A DNA stretch of 64,000 nucleotides from Paracoccus homiensis (lineage in GTDB: Bacteria > Pseudomonadota > Alphaproteobacteria > Rhodobacterales > Rhodobacteraceae): positions 1 through 64,000 of the forward strand of contig NZ_FOHO01000002.1 in assembly GCF_900111675.1 (NCBI RefSeq), written 5' to 3'. The notes under the pieces were generated by a model. That model saw nothing but the letters and a program-made list of their open reading frames with translations. It searched no databases and was not told the DNA's origin. The position numbers and the translations under genes were made by a program. This document shows, one piece after another, positions 27,962 to 36,436 of the stretch; positions within the stretch are counted from its first letter, which is position 1, and every line of letters starts with the position of its first letter.

Positions 27962-29034
27962 TCCGTCTGGTTCCCCGTGCCGAGGCCTCGGCCGCATGGC
28001 AATTCGCGACCCCGCTGCTGGCGGTTCTGGCCACGATGCTGACCGGCGGATTGCTGTTCGCGGTGATGGGCTATGATCCGGTCGCGGCCATCCGCACAAT
28101 TTTCTGGGATCCGCTGTTCGGCATGGCCTCCAGCTATTCGCGGCCGCAATTGTTGGTCAAGGCAGCGCCGCTGATCCTGATCGCCTCGGGATTGGCGATC
28201 GGGTTTCGCGCCGGCATCTGGAATATCGGCGCCGAGGGACAATACATCATCGGCGGCATCACCGGCGCCGCCGTCGCACTTGCCGCCTACCCGTCCGAGG
28301 GGATGTGGATCTTTCCCGCCATGGTCATAGCGGGAGCGATGGGTGGATGGGCCTGGGGCATGATCCCCGCCTTGCTGCGCAACTGGTTCGGCGCATCCGA
28401 AATACTTGTGTCGCTGATGCTGGTCTATGTGGCCGAACGGGTCGCGGCGTGGATGGCCTTCGGGCCGATGAAGAACCCCGAGGGCTTTGGCTTTCCGGGG
28501 TCGCGCAACCTGCAACAATATCCTGCTGCGGCGAATCCCGAACTGATTGCCGGGACCGGCGCGCATTGGGGCGTCGTGGCCGCCGCGGCCGCCGTTCTGG
28601 TGACGTGGTTCCTGATGAGCCGCCACATCCGCGGATTTCACATCCGCGCCGCCGGGCTGGCCCCCCGCGCCGCCCGCTTTGCCGGCGTGCGTCCCGGAAC
28701 CCTTGTCGCCTTTTGCCTTGGCCTGTCGGGGGCCTTTGCCGGCATGGCGGGCCTGTTCGAAGTCGCGGGCCCGGCAGGCCAGATCACCGACAGCTTCGGA
28801 TCTGGCTATGGCTTTACCGCGATCATCGTGGCCTTTCTGGGGCGCCTGAACCCGGTCGGCATCCTGCTGGCGGGGCTGCTGCTGGCCCTGACCTATATCG
28901 GGGGCGAGCTGGCCCAGCTGACCCTGCAACTGCCCGCCGCCACGGTTCAGGTCTTTCAGGGGATGCTGCTGTTCTTCCTGCTGGGTTTCGACCTGCTGAC
29001 CCGGTTCCGCATCGCAAGAAGGATCACGGCATGA
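27958..29034 (+). CDS. BMP-type nucleoside ABC transporter permease 1
   Basis: This inner-membrane permease (358 aa) of the BPD_transp_2 family has about nine to ten hydrophobic segments. The family stretch LAIGFRAGIWNIGAEGQYIIGGI is near residues 78-103. It is homologous to the YufP/NupP type. It overlaps the genes on either side by four bases and forms the heterodimeric channel with permease 2. Confidence 0.93.
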   Translation: MIRLVPRAEASAAWQFATPLLAVLATMLTGGLLFAVMGYDPVAAIRTIFWDPLFGMASSYSRPQLLVKAAPLILIASGLAIGFRAGIWNIGAEGQYIIGGITGAAVALAAYPSEGMWIFPAMVIAGAMGGWAWGMIPALLRNWFGASEILVSLMLVYVAERVAAWMAFGPMKNPEGFGFPGSRNLQQYPAAANPELIAGTGAHWGVVAAAAAVLVTWFLMSRHIRGFHIRAAGLAPRAARFAGVRPGTLVAFCLGLSGAFAGMAGLFEVAGPAGQITDSFGSGYGFTAIIVAFLGRLNPVGILLAGLLLALTYIGGELAQLTLQLPAATVQVFQGMLLFFLLGFDLLTRFRIARRITA

Positions 29035-29918
29035 TCGATCCACTGTCCGTTTTCCTGCTGCTACTGGCCGCCGCCACGCCGATCCTGTTCGCCGCGCTTG
29101 GCGAACTGATCGTGGAACGCGCGGGCGTGCTGAATCTGGGCGTCGAGGGGATGATGATCACCGGCGCCCTTGCCGGGTTTGCCGCCGCTCATGCGACCGG
29201 AAGCCCGATCATCGGCTTTGTCGCCGCCGCCATCGCCGGCGCGGCGACCGCGATGATCTTCGCGGCCCTGACCCAGTTCCTGCTGGCCAATCAGGTCGCC
29301 TCGGGGCTTGCCCTGACGCTGTTCGGGCTTGGCCTTGCGGCGCTGTTCGGCAAACCGCTTGAGGGGATCAAGGCGCCGCCCATGACCCCCGGCCCGTTCC
29401 GCGTCAACTGGATCGTCTGGCTGGGCCTGCTGATGGTGCCGGTCGTCTGGTGGTTCCTGAACCGCACCCGCCCCGGCTTGATCCTGCGCGGCGTCGGCGA
29501 AAACCACGATGCCGCCCACGCGCTTGGCTATTCGGTGCGCGGCGTCCGCATCGCGGCCATCGGTTTCGGCGGCGCGATGGCCGGGATTGGCGGGGCCTTC
29601 ATCTCGATCGCGACGGTCCTGCAATGGACCGAAGGGATGACCGCCGGCGCAGGCTGGATCGCATTGGCCATCGTGGTCTTTTCCAACTGGTCCGCACCTG
29701 GCGTTCTGGCCGGGGCCTGGCTGTTTGGCGGCGTCACCGTGCTGCAGCTGCGCCTGCAGGCGGCCGGGGTCGATGTGCCGGTGCAACTGCTGTCGATGGC
29801 GCCCTACCTGGCGACGATCTTCGTGCTGGTGCTGATCTCGGCCCGGCAGAAATACAGCCGCCGCGCGGGCGGCACCGCGCCCGGTTCGCTGGGGCAGAAT
29901 TTCCACGCCCTGCGCTAG
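29031..29918 (+). CDS. BMP-type nucleoside ABC transporter permease 2
   Basis: The second permease (295 aa) is the YufQ/NupQ-type partner. It has eight or so membrane segments, and the characteristic ERAGVLNLGVEGMMITGA is near residues 28-46. The ATG at 29031 overlaps the permease 1 stop; a long frame that is open upstream overlaps permease 1 entirely and is not the gene. The binding protein follows 27 bases later. Confidence 0.94.
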   Translation: MIDPLSVFLLLLAAATPILFAALGELIVERAGVLNLGVEGMMITGALAGFAAAHATGSPIIGFVAAAIAGAATAMIFAALTQFLLANQVASGLALTLFGLGLAALFGKPLEGIKAPPMTPGPFRVNWIVWLGLLMVPVVWWFLNRTRPGLILRGVGENHDAAHALGYSVRGVRIAAIGFGGAMAGIGGAFISIATVLQWTEGMTAGAGWIALAIVVFSNWSAPGVLAGAWLFGGVTVLQLRLQAAGVDVPVQLLSMAPYLATIFVLVLISARQKYSRRAGGTAPGSLGQNFHALR

Positions 29919-29945
29919 ACGCCGGGCACCAACAGAGAGGGAAAC

Positions 29946-31022
29946 ATGAACCGCAGAGATCTTATCGCAAGTGTCGCCGCCATGACCGTCAGTCTGGCCG
30001 CCCCAGCCTTTGCACAGGATGAGCCGCTGAAAGTCGGTTTCATCTATGTCGGTCCGGTGGGCGATGGCGGCTGGACCTATCAGCACGATCTGGGCCGTCA
30101 GGCGATCGAGGCGGAATATGGCGACAAGGTGGAAACCACCTTCATCGAAAGCGTCCCCGAAGGCGCCGATGCCGAACGCGCCCTGACCCAGCTGGCACTG
30201 GCCGGCAACAAGCTGATCTTCGCGACCAGCTTCGGCTTCATGGACCCGGTGATGAATGTCGCCGCAAAATTCCCCGACGTGAAATTCGAACACGCCACCG
30301 GCTACAAGCGCGCCGACAACGTCGCCACCTATGACGCACGATTCTACGAAGGCCGCGCGGTGATGGGCACGATCGCGGGCCACATGACCGAATCGAACAA
30401 GATCGGCTACATCGGCTCCTTCCCGATCCCCGAGGTCATTCAGGGCATCAACAGCTCGTTCATCCACGCCAGGAAGGTGAACCCGGATGTCGAGATGAAG
30501 ATCGTCTGGGCCTATAGCTGGTTCGATCCCGCCAAAGAGGCAGACGCCGCGTCCGCCCTGCTGGCAGAAGGTGTCGATGTGATCCTGCAGCACACCGACT
30601 CGACCGCGCCATTGGCCAAGGCACAAGAGGCCGGTGCCATCGGCTTCGGGCAGGCATCGGACATGTCGAACTTCGCACCCAGCCCGCGCGTTTCGTCGAT
30701 CATCGACAACTGGGCCCCCTATTACGTTCAGCGTGTCGGCGCGGTTCTGGACGGCACCTGGGAATCCAAGGCGACATGGGCCGGTATCAACGAGGGCGAA
30801 GTCGAGATCGGTGAGATCACCGATGCCGTGCCCGCTGATGTGAAGGATGCGGCGCTGGCCCTGAAAGACCAGATCGCCTCGGGCGAGTATCACCCGTTCA
30901 CCGGTCCGCTGAACAAAGCCGATGGCAGCGTCTGGCTGGCTGACGGCCAGACCGCGACAGACGAGGAACTGTCCGGCATGAACTTCTATGTCGAAGGCAT
31001 CGACGCCGAGATCCCGCAATAA
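29946..31022 (+). CDS. BMP-family periplasmic substrate-binding protein
   Basis: This binding protein (358 aa) of the Bmp/Med family captures nucleosides or related purine compounds for the importer encoded just upstream. A cleavable signal peptide (MNRRDLIASVAAMTVSLAAPAFA) is followed by KVGFIYVGPVGDGGWTYQHDLGR, the typical ligand-pocket start. There is no lipobox, so it should be soluble in the periplasm rather than a lipoprotein as in many Gram-positive members. The ribosome site is AGAGAGGG. Nucleosides are the likely class of substrate; a purine base or other ligand cannot be excluded. Confidence 0.92.
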   Translation: MNRRDLIASVAAMTVSLAAPAFAQDEPLKVGFIYVGPVGDGGWTYQHDLGRQAIEAEYGDKVETTFIESVPEGADAERALTQLALAGNKLIFATSFGFMDPVMNVAAKFPDVKFEHATGYKRADNVATYDARFYEGRAVMGTIAGHMTESNKIGYIGSFPIPEVIQGINSSFIHARKVNPDVEMKIVWAYSWFDPAKEADAASALLAEGVDVILQHTDSTAPLAKAQEAGAIGFGQASDMSNFAPSPRVSSIIDNWAPYYVQRVGAVLDGTWESKATWAGINEGEVEIGEITDAVPADVKDAALALKDQIASGEYHPFTGPLNKADGSVWLADGQTATDEELSGMNFYVEGIDAEIPQ

Positions 31023-31038
31023 GCGACAGAAAAAGGAT

Positions 31039-31093
31039 GGGGGCGCTGCCCCCCGGTCCTGCGGACCTCCCCCCGGGATATTTTGACCAAGGC
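31039..31093 (+). repeat. GC-rich intergenic repeat, copy A
   Basis: A GGGGGC-GCT-GCCCCC hairpin is followed by TGCGGACCTCCCCCCGGGATATTTTGACC. It has the same architecture as copies at 31220, 40147, 40212 and 53825. Each lies between convergent genes. Confidence 0.75.
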
Positions 31094-31103
31094 AAAAAAC
31101 ATG

Positions 31104-31138
31104 ACGCCCCGCTTCCAAAAGGAAACGGGGCGCTTTGC
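31104..31138. terminator. Hairpin between the two repeat copies
   Basis: CGCCCCG-C-TTCC pairs with GGAA-A-CGGGGCG around an AAAA loop (one mismatch), followed by CTTTGCCTT. It is probably a bidirectional terminator between the convergent BMP and amidohydrolase genes. Confidence 0.6.
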
Positions 31139-31219
31139 CTTGGACGGTCATCGGCGTCCCCGCCTGTACCGTAAGGTCATTGCTACACGCGAATCATGAA
31201 TAAGGGCTTAATACAGATT

Positions 31220-31285
31220 GCCTTGGTCCAAATATCCTGCGGGGGAGTCGCGCGCGCAGCGCGTGACGGGGGCGCAAAGCCCCCT
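31220..31285 (-). repeat. GC-rich intergenic repeat, copy B (inverted relative to A)
   Basis: Read on the minus strand this gives a GGGGGC-rich hairpin, then CTCCCCCGCAGGATATTTGGACCAAGGC, matching copy A in reverse orientation. The outer ends CCAAGGCAA and TTGCCTTGG are also mutually inverted. Confidence 0.7.
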
Positions 31286-31305
31286 GCCACCGTTGCCGAA
31301 ATCGT

Positions 31306-32472
31306 TCAGGCCGCGGGCATCCGCGACTCGACCATGCCTGCATACCAACTGGACCCCGCGGGGATCGCCTCGTCGTTGAAATCATAGGCGGGATGGTGGA
31401 CCATCGCGGTATCGCCATTGCCTACCCAGATATAGGCGCCCGGCCGTTCGTTCAGCATATAGCTGAAATCCTCGCCTCCCATCATCGGGACCATGTCCAT
31501 GTCGACCCGGTCGGAAATGGCGCGGGCTACAGCCGCAGCCCATTCGGTCGCTTCTGTGTCGTTCGAGGTGACAGGATAGCCGCGCTGGTAATCGACCGCC
31601 GCGGTCGCGCCCATGGCCGCCGCGATATTGGTGGCGACGCGGGTGATCCCCTCTTCCAGCTGGGCGCGAACCTCGGCGTCAAGGCTGCGGGCGGTGCCCT
31701 TCAGCTTGACCACCTGCGGGATCACGTTATGCGCCGTCGAATCCGTCGAAACCACGCAGACCGAGATCACCGCATTCTGCAGCGGATCGACATTGCGCGC
31801 GACCACCGACTGCAGCGCGACGATGATCTGGGCCGCCGCCAGGGTCGTGTCGATACATTCATGCGGCTTGGCCGCGTGGCCGCCCTTGCCGGTGACGGTG
31901 ATGTCGAACTGATCGGCCGCCGCCATCATCGCACCGGGTTTGATCGCAAAGCTGCCCACCGGCATGCCGGGCATGTTGTGCATCCCGTAAAATTCCTGAA
32001 TGCCCCAGCGATCGACCAAGCCGTCCTTGACCATGGCATCGCCACCGGCGCCGCCCTCTTCGGCGGGCTGAAAGATCATGATGGCCGTGCCGTCGAAATT
32101 CCGTGTTTCCGCCAGATATTTCGCCGCACCCAACAGCATCGCGGTGTGCCCGTCATGTCCGCAGGCATGCATCTTGCCCGGCGTCTTCGAGGCATATTCG
32201 GCCCCGGTCTGTTCATGGATCGGCAAGGCGTCCATATCGGCACGCAGGCCGATCACGCGCCCCTTGCTGTCGGTCTTGCCACGGATCACCGCCACGACGC
32301 CGGTTCGGCCCACACCCTCGGTCACCTCATCGCATCCGAACTCTCGCAACAATTCGGCCACACGGCCCGCTGTCCGGTGGACATCGTAAAGAAGCTCTGG
32401 GTGTTCGTGGAAATCCCGTCGCCAGGCAGTGATTTCGGGCAGCAGTTCGGCAAAGCGGTTCTTGATCGGCAT
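31306..32472 (-). CDS. M20 family amidohydrolase (hippurate hydrolase-like)
   Basis: This is a cytoplasmic di-metal amidohydrolase (388 aa) of the M20D/hippuricase group, which removes acyl groups from N-acyl amino acids or related amides. Metal-site motifs are GLRADMDALPIHE, HACGHDGHTAMLLG, PAEEGGAGGDAMV and MGGEDFSYM near the C-terminus. The start ATG at 32472 has an AAGGAG site six bases upstream; the frame extends further but lacks a site. It lies 88 bases downstream of the peptide-importer ATPase gene on the same strand. A joint role in taking up and hydrolysing short peptide or acyl-amino-acid substrates is therefore plausible, by inference. Confidence 0.92.
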   Translation of the reverse strand: MPIKNRFAELLPEITAWRRDFHEHPELLYDVHRTAGRVAELLREFGCDEVTEGVGRTGVVAVIRGKTDSKGRVIGLRADMDALPIHEQTGAEYASKTPGKMHACGHDGHTAMLLGAAKYLAETRNFDGTAIMIFQPAEEGGAGGDAMVKDGLVDRWGIQEFYGMHNMPGMPVGSFAIKPGAMMAAADQFDITVTGKGGHAAKPHECIDTTLAAAQIIVALQSVVARNVDPLQNAVISVCVVSTDSTAHNVIPQVVKLKGTARSLDAEVRAQLEEGITRVATNIAAAMGATAAVDYQRGYPVTSNDTEATEWAAAVARAISDRVDMDMVPMMGGEDFSYMLNERPGAYIWVGNGDTAMVHHPAYDFNDEAIPAGSSWYAGMVESRMPAA

Positions 32473-32560
32473 GATGATCTCCTTCCCGGGAAGGATGGTC
32501 AGTTTGTGCAGGCTGTGCAAGCCGCAGCTGCCATGAGGCGGCCCGCTTTCGGCCCGCGTG

Positions 32561-34393
32561 TCAGGAATGTGTCACCGGGTCGATCAGCACGCGATGGCCC
32601 GGTGCGACCTGTCGATAGACAGACGGGCGGGCCACGTGATCGACCGGGTGGATAGGCGAGGGGATCGGGCGGAAATTCAGATCCTTGCTGATCTTGCGCT
32701 GACGGGGGTCGGCGACGGGCACTGCCGACATCAGCTGGCGGGTATAGCTGTGCTGCGGGTTCTCGAACACCTGCTGGCGGGTCCCGATCTCGACGATGCG
32801 GCCCAGATACATCACGCCGACATGGTGGCTGACACGTTCGACCACGGCCATGTCGTGGCTGATGAACAGCATCGAGATACCCATGTCCTGCTGCAGTTCC
32901 ATCAGCAGGTTCAGGACCTGCGCCTGAACGCTGACATCCAGCGCGCTGACGGCCTCGTCCGCGACGATCAGCTTGGGGTTCAGGGCCAACGCACGGGCGA
33001 TGGCGATGCGCTGACGCTGGCCGCCGGACATTTCATGTGGATAACGGCGCATGAAACTGCGCGGCAGTTCGACCCTGTCGAACAGCTGCGCGATGCGGTC
33101 CTGCCGCTCGCCGCGATTGCCGATGCCGTAATTCTGCATCGGCTCGGCCACCTGATCATACAGTTTCATATGCGGATCGAGGCTGGCGAAGGGATCCTGA
33201 AAGATCATCTGCATATCGCGACGCGCCTTGCGCAGACCCGATTGCGACAGGGCCAGAACATCGGTGCCATCAAGGCTGACATGCCCCGATTGCGGATCGA
33301 CCAGCCGCAGGATCGACCGGCCACAGGTCGATTTGCCGCAGCCCGATTCTCCGACCAGCGACATGGTTTCACCGGCGTTGATGGTAAAGCTGACATCCTC
33401 GACCGCGTGGACATTGGCCACGGTGCGGCGCAGCAGCCCCCCCTTGACGGCAAAGCGGGTGATCAGGTTTTCGACCTTCAACAGCGGCTTGGGATCGGCG
33501 ACGATGATCGGTTCGGGGGCGCCGACGCTGCCGTCGCGCATCAGGCGCAGCCTTTCGGGCGCGGGCTTTCCGGTCATCTCGCCCAGCCGTGGCACGGCGG
33601 CCAGCAACATCTTGGTATAGTCTTCGCGCGGTTCCTCGAAAATCTGTTCGACCGGGCCTTCCTCGACCTTGTCGCCGCGATACATCACGACAACGCGATC
33701 GGCCATCTGCGCCACGACCGCCATGTCATGGGTGATGAACAGAACGGCAATCTGCTTTTCGCGCTTCAACCGGTCGATCAGGGCCAGAATCTCGGCCTGG
33801 ATGGTGACGTCCAGCGCGGTGGTCGGTTCGTCGCAGATCAGCAGGCGCGGCTCGCAGGCCATGGCGATGGCAATGACCACGCGTTGCCGCATGCCCCCCG
33901 ACAATTCATGCGGATACTGGTCCATGCGCCGTTCGGGTTCAGGGATGCGGACCTGTTTCAAGATCTCCAGCGCGCGGGCGCGGGCGGCCTTCTTGTCCAG
34001 GCCGCGATGGGCGATCAATCCCTCGGTCAGCTGATCCCCGACGGTAAAGACCGGGTTCAGTGCGGTCATCGGTTCCTGAAAGATCATGCCGATCTGGTTG
34101 CCGCGAATGTCCCGCATCGCGGGTGTCGATTGCTGCGCCAGATCGATGGGCGCGCCATTGCCCGGATCGAACATCAACCGCCCCTTTGCGATGTCGCCGC
34201 CGCCGAATTCCACCAGCCGCATCAGAGAAAGCGAACTGACCGATTTGCCGGACCCGGATTCGCCCACGACGCAAACGCATTCACCGGGTTTGATGTCAAA
34301 GCTGATATCCTTGACGCCCACCACCACGCCGTCATGCGTCGGGAATTCGACCCGCAGATTCTGTATGGAAACAAGGGGGTTCTGGTCCAGCAT
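32561..34393 (-). CDS. Peptide-type ABC transporter ATP-binding protein, fused DppD-DppF
   Basis: This single 610-aa protein carries both ATPase domains of an Opp/Dpp-family importer, which are usually two genes. Domain 1 has Walker A GESGSGKS, signature LSGGMRQRV and Walker B LLICDEPTTALD. Domain 2 has Walker A GESGCGKST, signature MSGGQRQRI and LIVADEAVSALD. The oligopeptide C-terminal tail (YTKMLLAAVPRL and YTRQLMSAVPVADP) follows each domain. The start ATG at 34393 (MLDQNPLVSI) is chosen with GGAG upstream; a longer in-frame N-terminus looks non-coding. Its permeases and binding proteins are on the opposite strand across a 264-base divergent control region. Confidence 0.93.
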   Translation of the reverse strand: MLDQNPLVSIQNLRVEFPTHDGVVVGVKDISFDIKPGECVCVVGESGSGKSVSSLSLMRLVEFGGGDIAKGRLMFDPGNGAPIDLAQQSTPAMRDIRGNQIGMIFQEPMTALNPVFTVGDQLTEGLIAHRGLDKKAARARALEILKQVRIPEPERRMDQYPHELSGGMRQRVVIAIAMACEPRLLICDEPTTALDVTIQAEILALIDRLKREKQIAVLFITHDMAVVAQMADRVVVMYRGDKVEEGPVEQIFEEPREDYTKMLLAAVPRLGEMTGKPAPERLRLMRDGSVGAPEPIIVADPKPLLKVENLITRFAVKGGLLRRTVANVHAVEDVSFTINAGETMSLVGESGCGKSTCGRSILRLVDPQSGHVSLDGTDVLALSQSGLRKARRDMQMIFQDPFASLDPHMKLYDQVAEPMQNYGIGNRGERQDRIAQLFDRVELPRSFMRRYPHEMSGGQRQRIAIARALALNPKLIVADEAVSALDVSVQAQVLNLLMELQQDMGISMLFISHDMAVVERVSHHVGVMYLGRIVEIGTRQQVFENPQHSYTRQLMSAVPVADPRQRKISKDLNFRPIPSPIHPVDHVARPSVYRQVAPGHRVLIDPVTHS

Positions 34394-34455
34394 CGCGACG
34401 GCTCCGACAGGGGGCATTCCGGGCAGGCTAGCGGCGGGTCTGCAAAAGTCAAAGT

Positions 34456-34497
34456 GGAAAGCAGTGTCACGCAAGCGTGTAATAAAGCTTGCTTTCC
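34456..34497. promoter_or_regulatory. Dyad symmetry in the divergent peptide-transporter control region
   Basis: GGAAAGCA (34456-34463) and TGCTTTCC (34490-34497) are perfect inverted arms. They flank a nested palindrome CACGC-AA-GCGTG (34468-34479). It lies between the start of the ATPase gene (34393) and the first binding-protein gene (34658), as expected for an operator or cis-acting structure. No regulator gene is adjacent. Confidence 0.45.
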
Positions 34498-34657
34498 AAA
34501 TTGGCATGGACTGAAATCGACCCATTCCGCAGGGACGACGGGACAGGCCACCCCGCACAAAGACGGGAGACGGGATGACGAACAAGAAGCCGCGAAAGGC
34601 TTGGGATCACCACCCCATCACAGTCCTGCGGGTCCAGACACCCAACAGGAGCAAGCG

Positions 34658-36361
34658 ATGAAACTGAAAACCTTGTTGATGAGCGCGGCGGCCACAATGA
34701 CGCTTGCGCCCGCGGCGATGGCCGAACGAGGTGCCGATGGGCAGGTCAATGTCATCATGTGGCAGGCCCCCTCGACCATGAACCTGTATCTGTCCAGCGG
34801 GACCAAGGACATCATTGCCGCCAGCATGGCGTTGGAGCCTCTTGCCAGCTTTACCCCCGATGGCACGCTGGCCCCGCGTCTGGCGACCGAACTGCCGTCC
34901 CTGGAAAATGGCGGCATCTCGGAAGATCTGAAAACGGTCACATGGAAGCTGAAGGAAGGCATCAAATGGTCGGACGGCACCGATCTGACCGCCGATGATG
35001 TCGTGTTCACCGCCAATTACTGCATGCATCCCGAAGGCGGCTGCGCACAGCTGGCGAAATTCGAGGGGGTCGAAAGCGTCGAGGCGGTCGATCCGCTGAC
35101 CGTGAAGGTCACGTTCACCGAACCGCATCCTGACCCGTTCTCGGCCTTTGTCGGCGGGCAATCCCCGATCCTGCAAAAGGCGCAGTTCGAACAATGCATC
35201 GGCGCGGCGGCCCCGACCTGCACCGAACAGAATTTCAACCCGATCGGCACCGGGCCGTTCAGGGTGGTCGAGTTCAAGACCAATGACGTCATCACCTTCG
35301 AGGCCAATCCCGAATACCGCGAGGCCGACAAGCCGTCTTTCGCGACCCTGACCATGAAGGGCGGCGGCGATGCGGCGGCGGCGGCGCGGTCGGTTCTGGA
35401 AACCGGCGAATTCGATTATGCCTGGAATACCCAGCTGGCCCCCGAAGTGCTGGCCGGGATGGAAGCGAATGGAAAAGGCCATGTCCAGGCCGCCTTCGGC
35501 AGCCTTGTGGAACGTCTGCATATCAACCTGACCGACCCGTCCTCGTCCCTGCCCGAGGGCGAACGCTCGACCACGCAGCACCCGCATCCGTTTCTGACCG
35601 ACGCGGCGGTGCGCAAGGCGCTGTCCATGGCCATCGACCGCGAATTGCTGACCGAAATCGGCTACGGCCAGGCCGGCAAACCGACCTGCAATCTGGTTCC
35701 CGCACCTGCGGCCTGGGCTTCGGACAATACCGAATGCCTGACCCAGGACATCGAGGGGGCCAAGGCGCTGCTGGACGAAGCAGGCTGGGTGCCGGGCGGC
35801 GACGGCGTGCGTGAAAAGGACGGCGTGCGGCTGTCGATAGTCTATCAGACCTCGGTCAACGCGGTGCGTCAGGACTTTCAGGCGCTGATCAAGCAGTGGT
35901 GGTCGGAAATTGGGGTGGAAACCGAACTGAAGACCGTCGATGCCTCGGTCTTCTTCGGCAGCGACGCGGGCTCGCCCGACACGTTGCAGAAATTCTATGC
36001 CGATGTCGAAATGTACGCCAACAACTTCGAGGGCAACAACCCCGAGCCCTATCTGGCCAAGAACACCTGCGACAAGGCCCCCGGCCCCGACAATCAGTGG
36101 CAGGGCGAAAACACCAGCCGTTTCTGCGATCCGGCCTATGACGAACTGGTCGCCGAGCTGGGCAAGACCGTCGATCTGGAAGCCCGCGGCAAGCTGGGTC
36201 AGCAGATGAACGACCTGATCACCAAGGACAGCAACGCGATCATCCCGCTGGTCTATCGCGGCACCGCCTCGGCCGTCAGCGACACCCTTGGCGGGGTCGA
36301 ACTGAACGCCTGGGACACCGAATTGTGGAACGTCGCCGACTGGTATCGCAAGACGGAATGA
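34658..36361 (+). CDS. ABC transporter periplasmic substrate-binding protein (SBP_bac_5), paralogue 1
   Basis: This is a family 5 extracellular solute-binding protein (567 aa) of the peptide/nickel/opine class. The signal peptide MKLKTLLMSAAATMTLAPAAMA precedes ERGADGQVNVIMWQAP. The typical KEGIKWSDGTDLTADDVVFT and RKALSMAIDRELL motifs follow. The AGGAGC site is just upstream of the ATG at 34658. An in-frame open stretch of about 2.1 kb upstream is antisense to the ATPase gene and is not part of the protein. A closely similar second copy follows 75 bases downstream. Confidence 0.93.
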   Translation: MKLKTLLMSAAATMTLAPAAMAERGADGQVNVIMWQAPSTMNLYLSSGTKDIIAASMALEPLASFTPDGTLAPRLATELPSLENGGISEDLKTVTWKLKEGIKWSDGTDLTADDVVFTANYCMHPEGGCAQLAKFEGVESVEAVDPLTVKVTFTEPHPDPFSAFVGGQSPILQKAQFEQCIGAAAPTCTEQNFNPIGTGPFRVVEFKTNDVITFEANPEYREADKPSFATLTMKGGGDAAAAARSVLETGEFDYAWNTQLAPEVLAGMEANGKGHVQAAFGSLVERLHINLTDPSSSLPEGERSTTQHPHPFLTDAAVRKALSMAIDRELLTEIGYGQAGKPTCNLVPAPAAWASDNTECLTQDIEGAKALLDEAGWVPGGDGVREKDGVRLSIVYQTSVNAVRQDFQALIKQWWSEIGVETELKTVDASVFFGSDAGSPDTLQKFYADVEMYANNFEGNNPEPYLAKNTCDKAPGPDNQWQGENTSRFCDPAYDELVAELGKTVDLEARGKLGQQMNDLITKDSNAIIPLVYRGTASAVSDTLGGVELNAWDTELWNVADWYRKTE

Positions 36362-36376
36362 TCTGACCCCGACCCT

Positions 36377-36403
36377 GCCCCCGCCCGCAATCCGGGCGGG
36401 GGC
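36377..36403 (+). terminator. Intercistronic stem-loop between the two binding-protein genes
   Basis: A perfect 11-bp stem GCCCCCGCCCG / CGGGCGGGGGC with a 5-base loop starts 15 bases after the paralogue 1 stop and has no T-run. It may attenuate read-through or protect the upstream message, giving more binding protein than permease. Confidence 0.6.
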
Positions 36404-36436
36404 ATCTGATGACGACAGAAGACGGACCTGGACTTG

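Noticed and set aside
32558..34657. A 2.1-kb open frame that extends the first peptide-binding protein to over 1260 residues
   Set aside because: It is antisense to the two-domain ATPase gene, whose motifs are unmistakable. The signal peptide and ribosome site at 34658 mark the true start.
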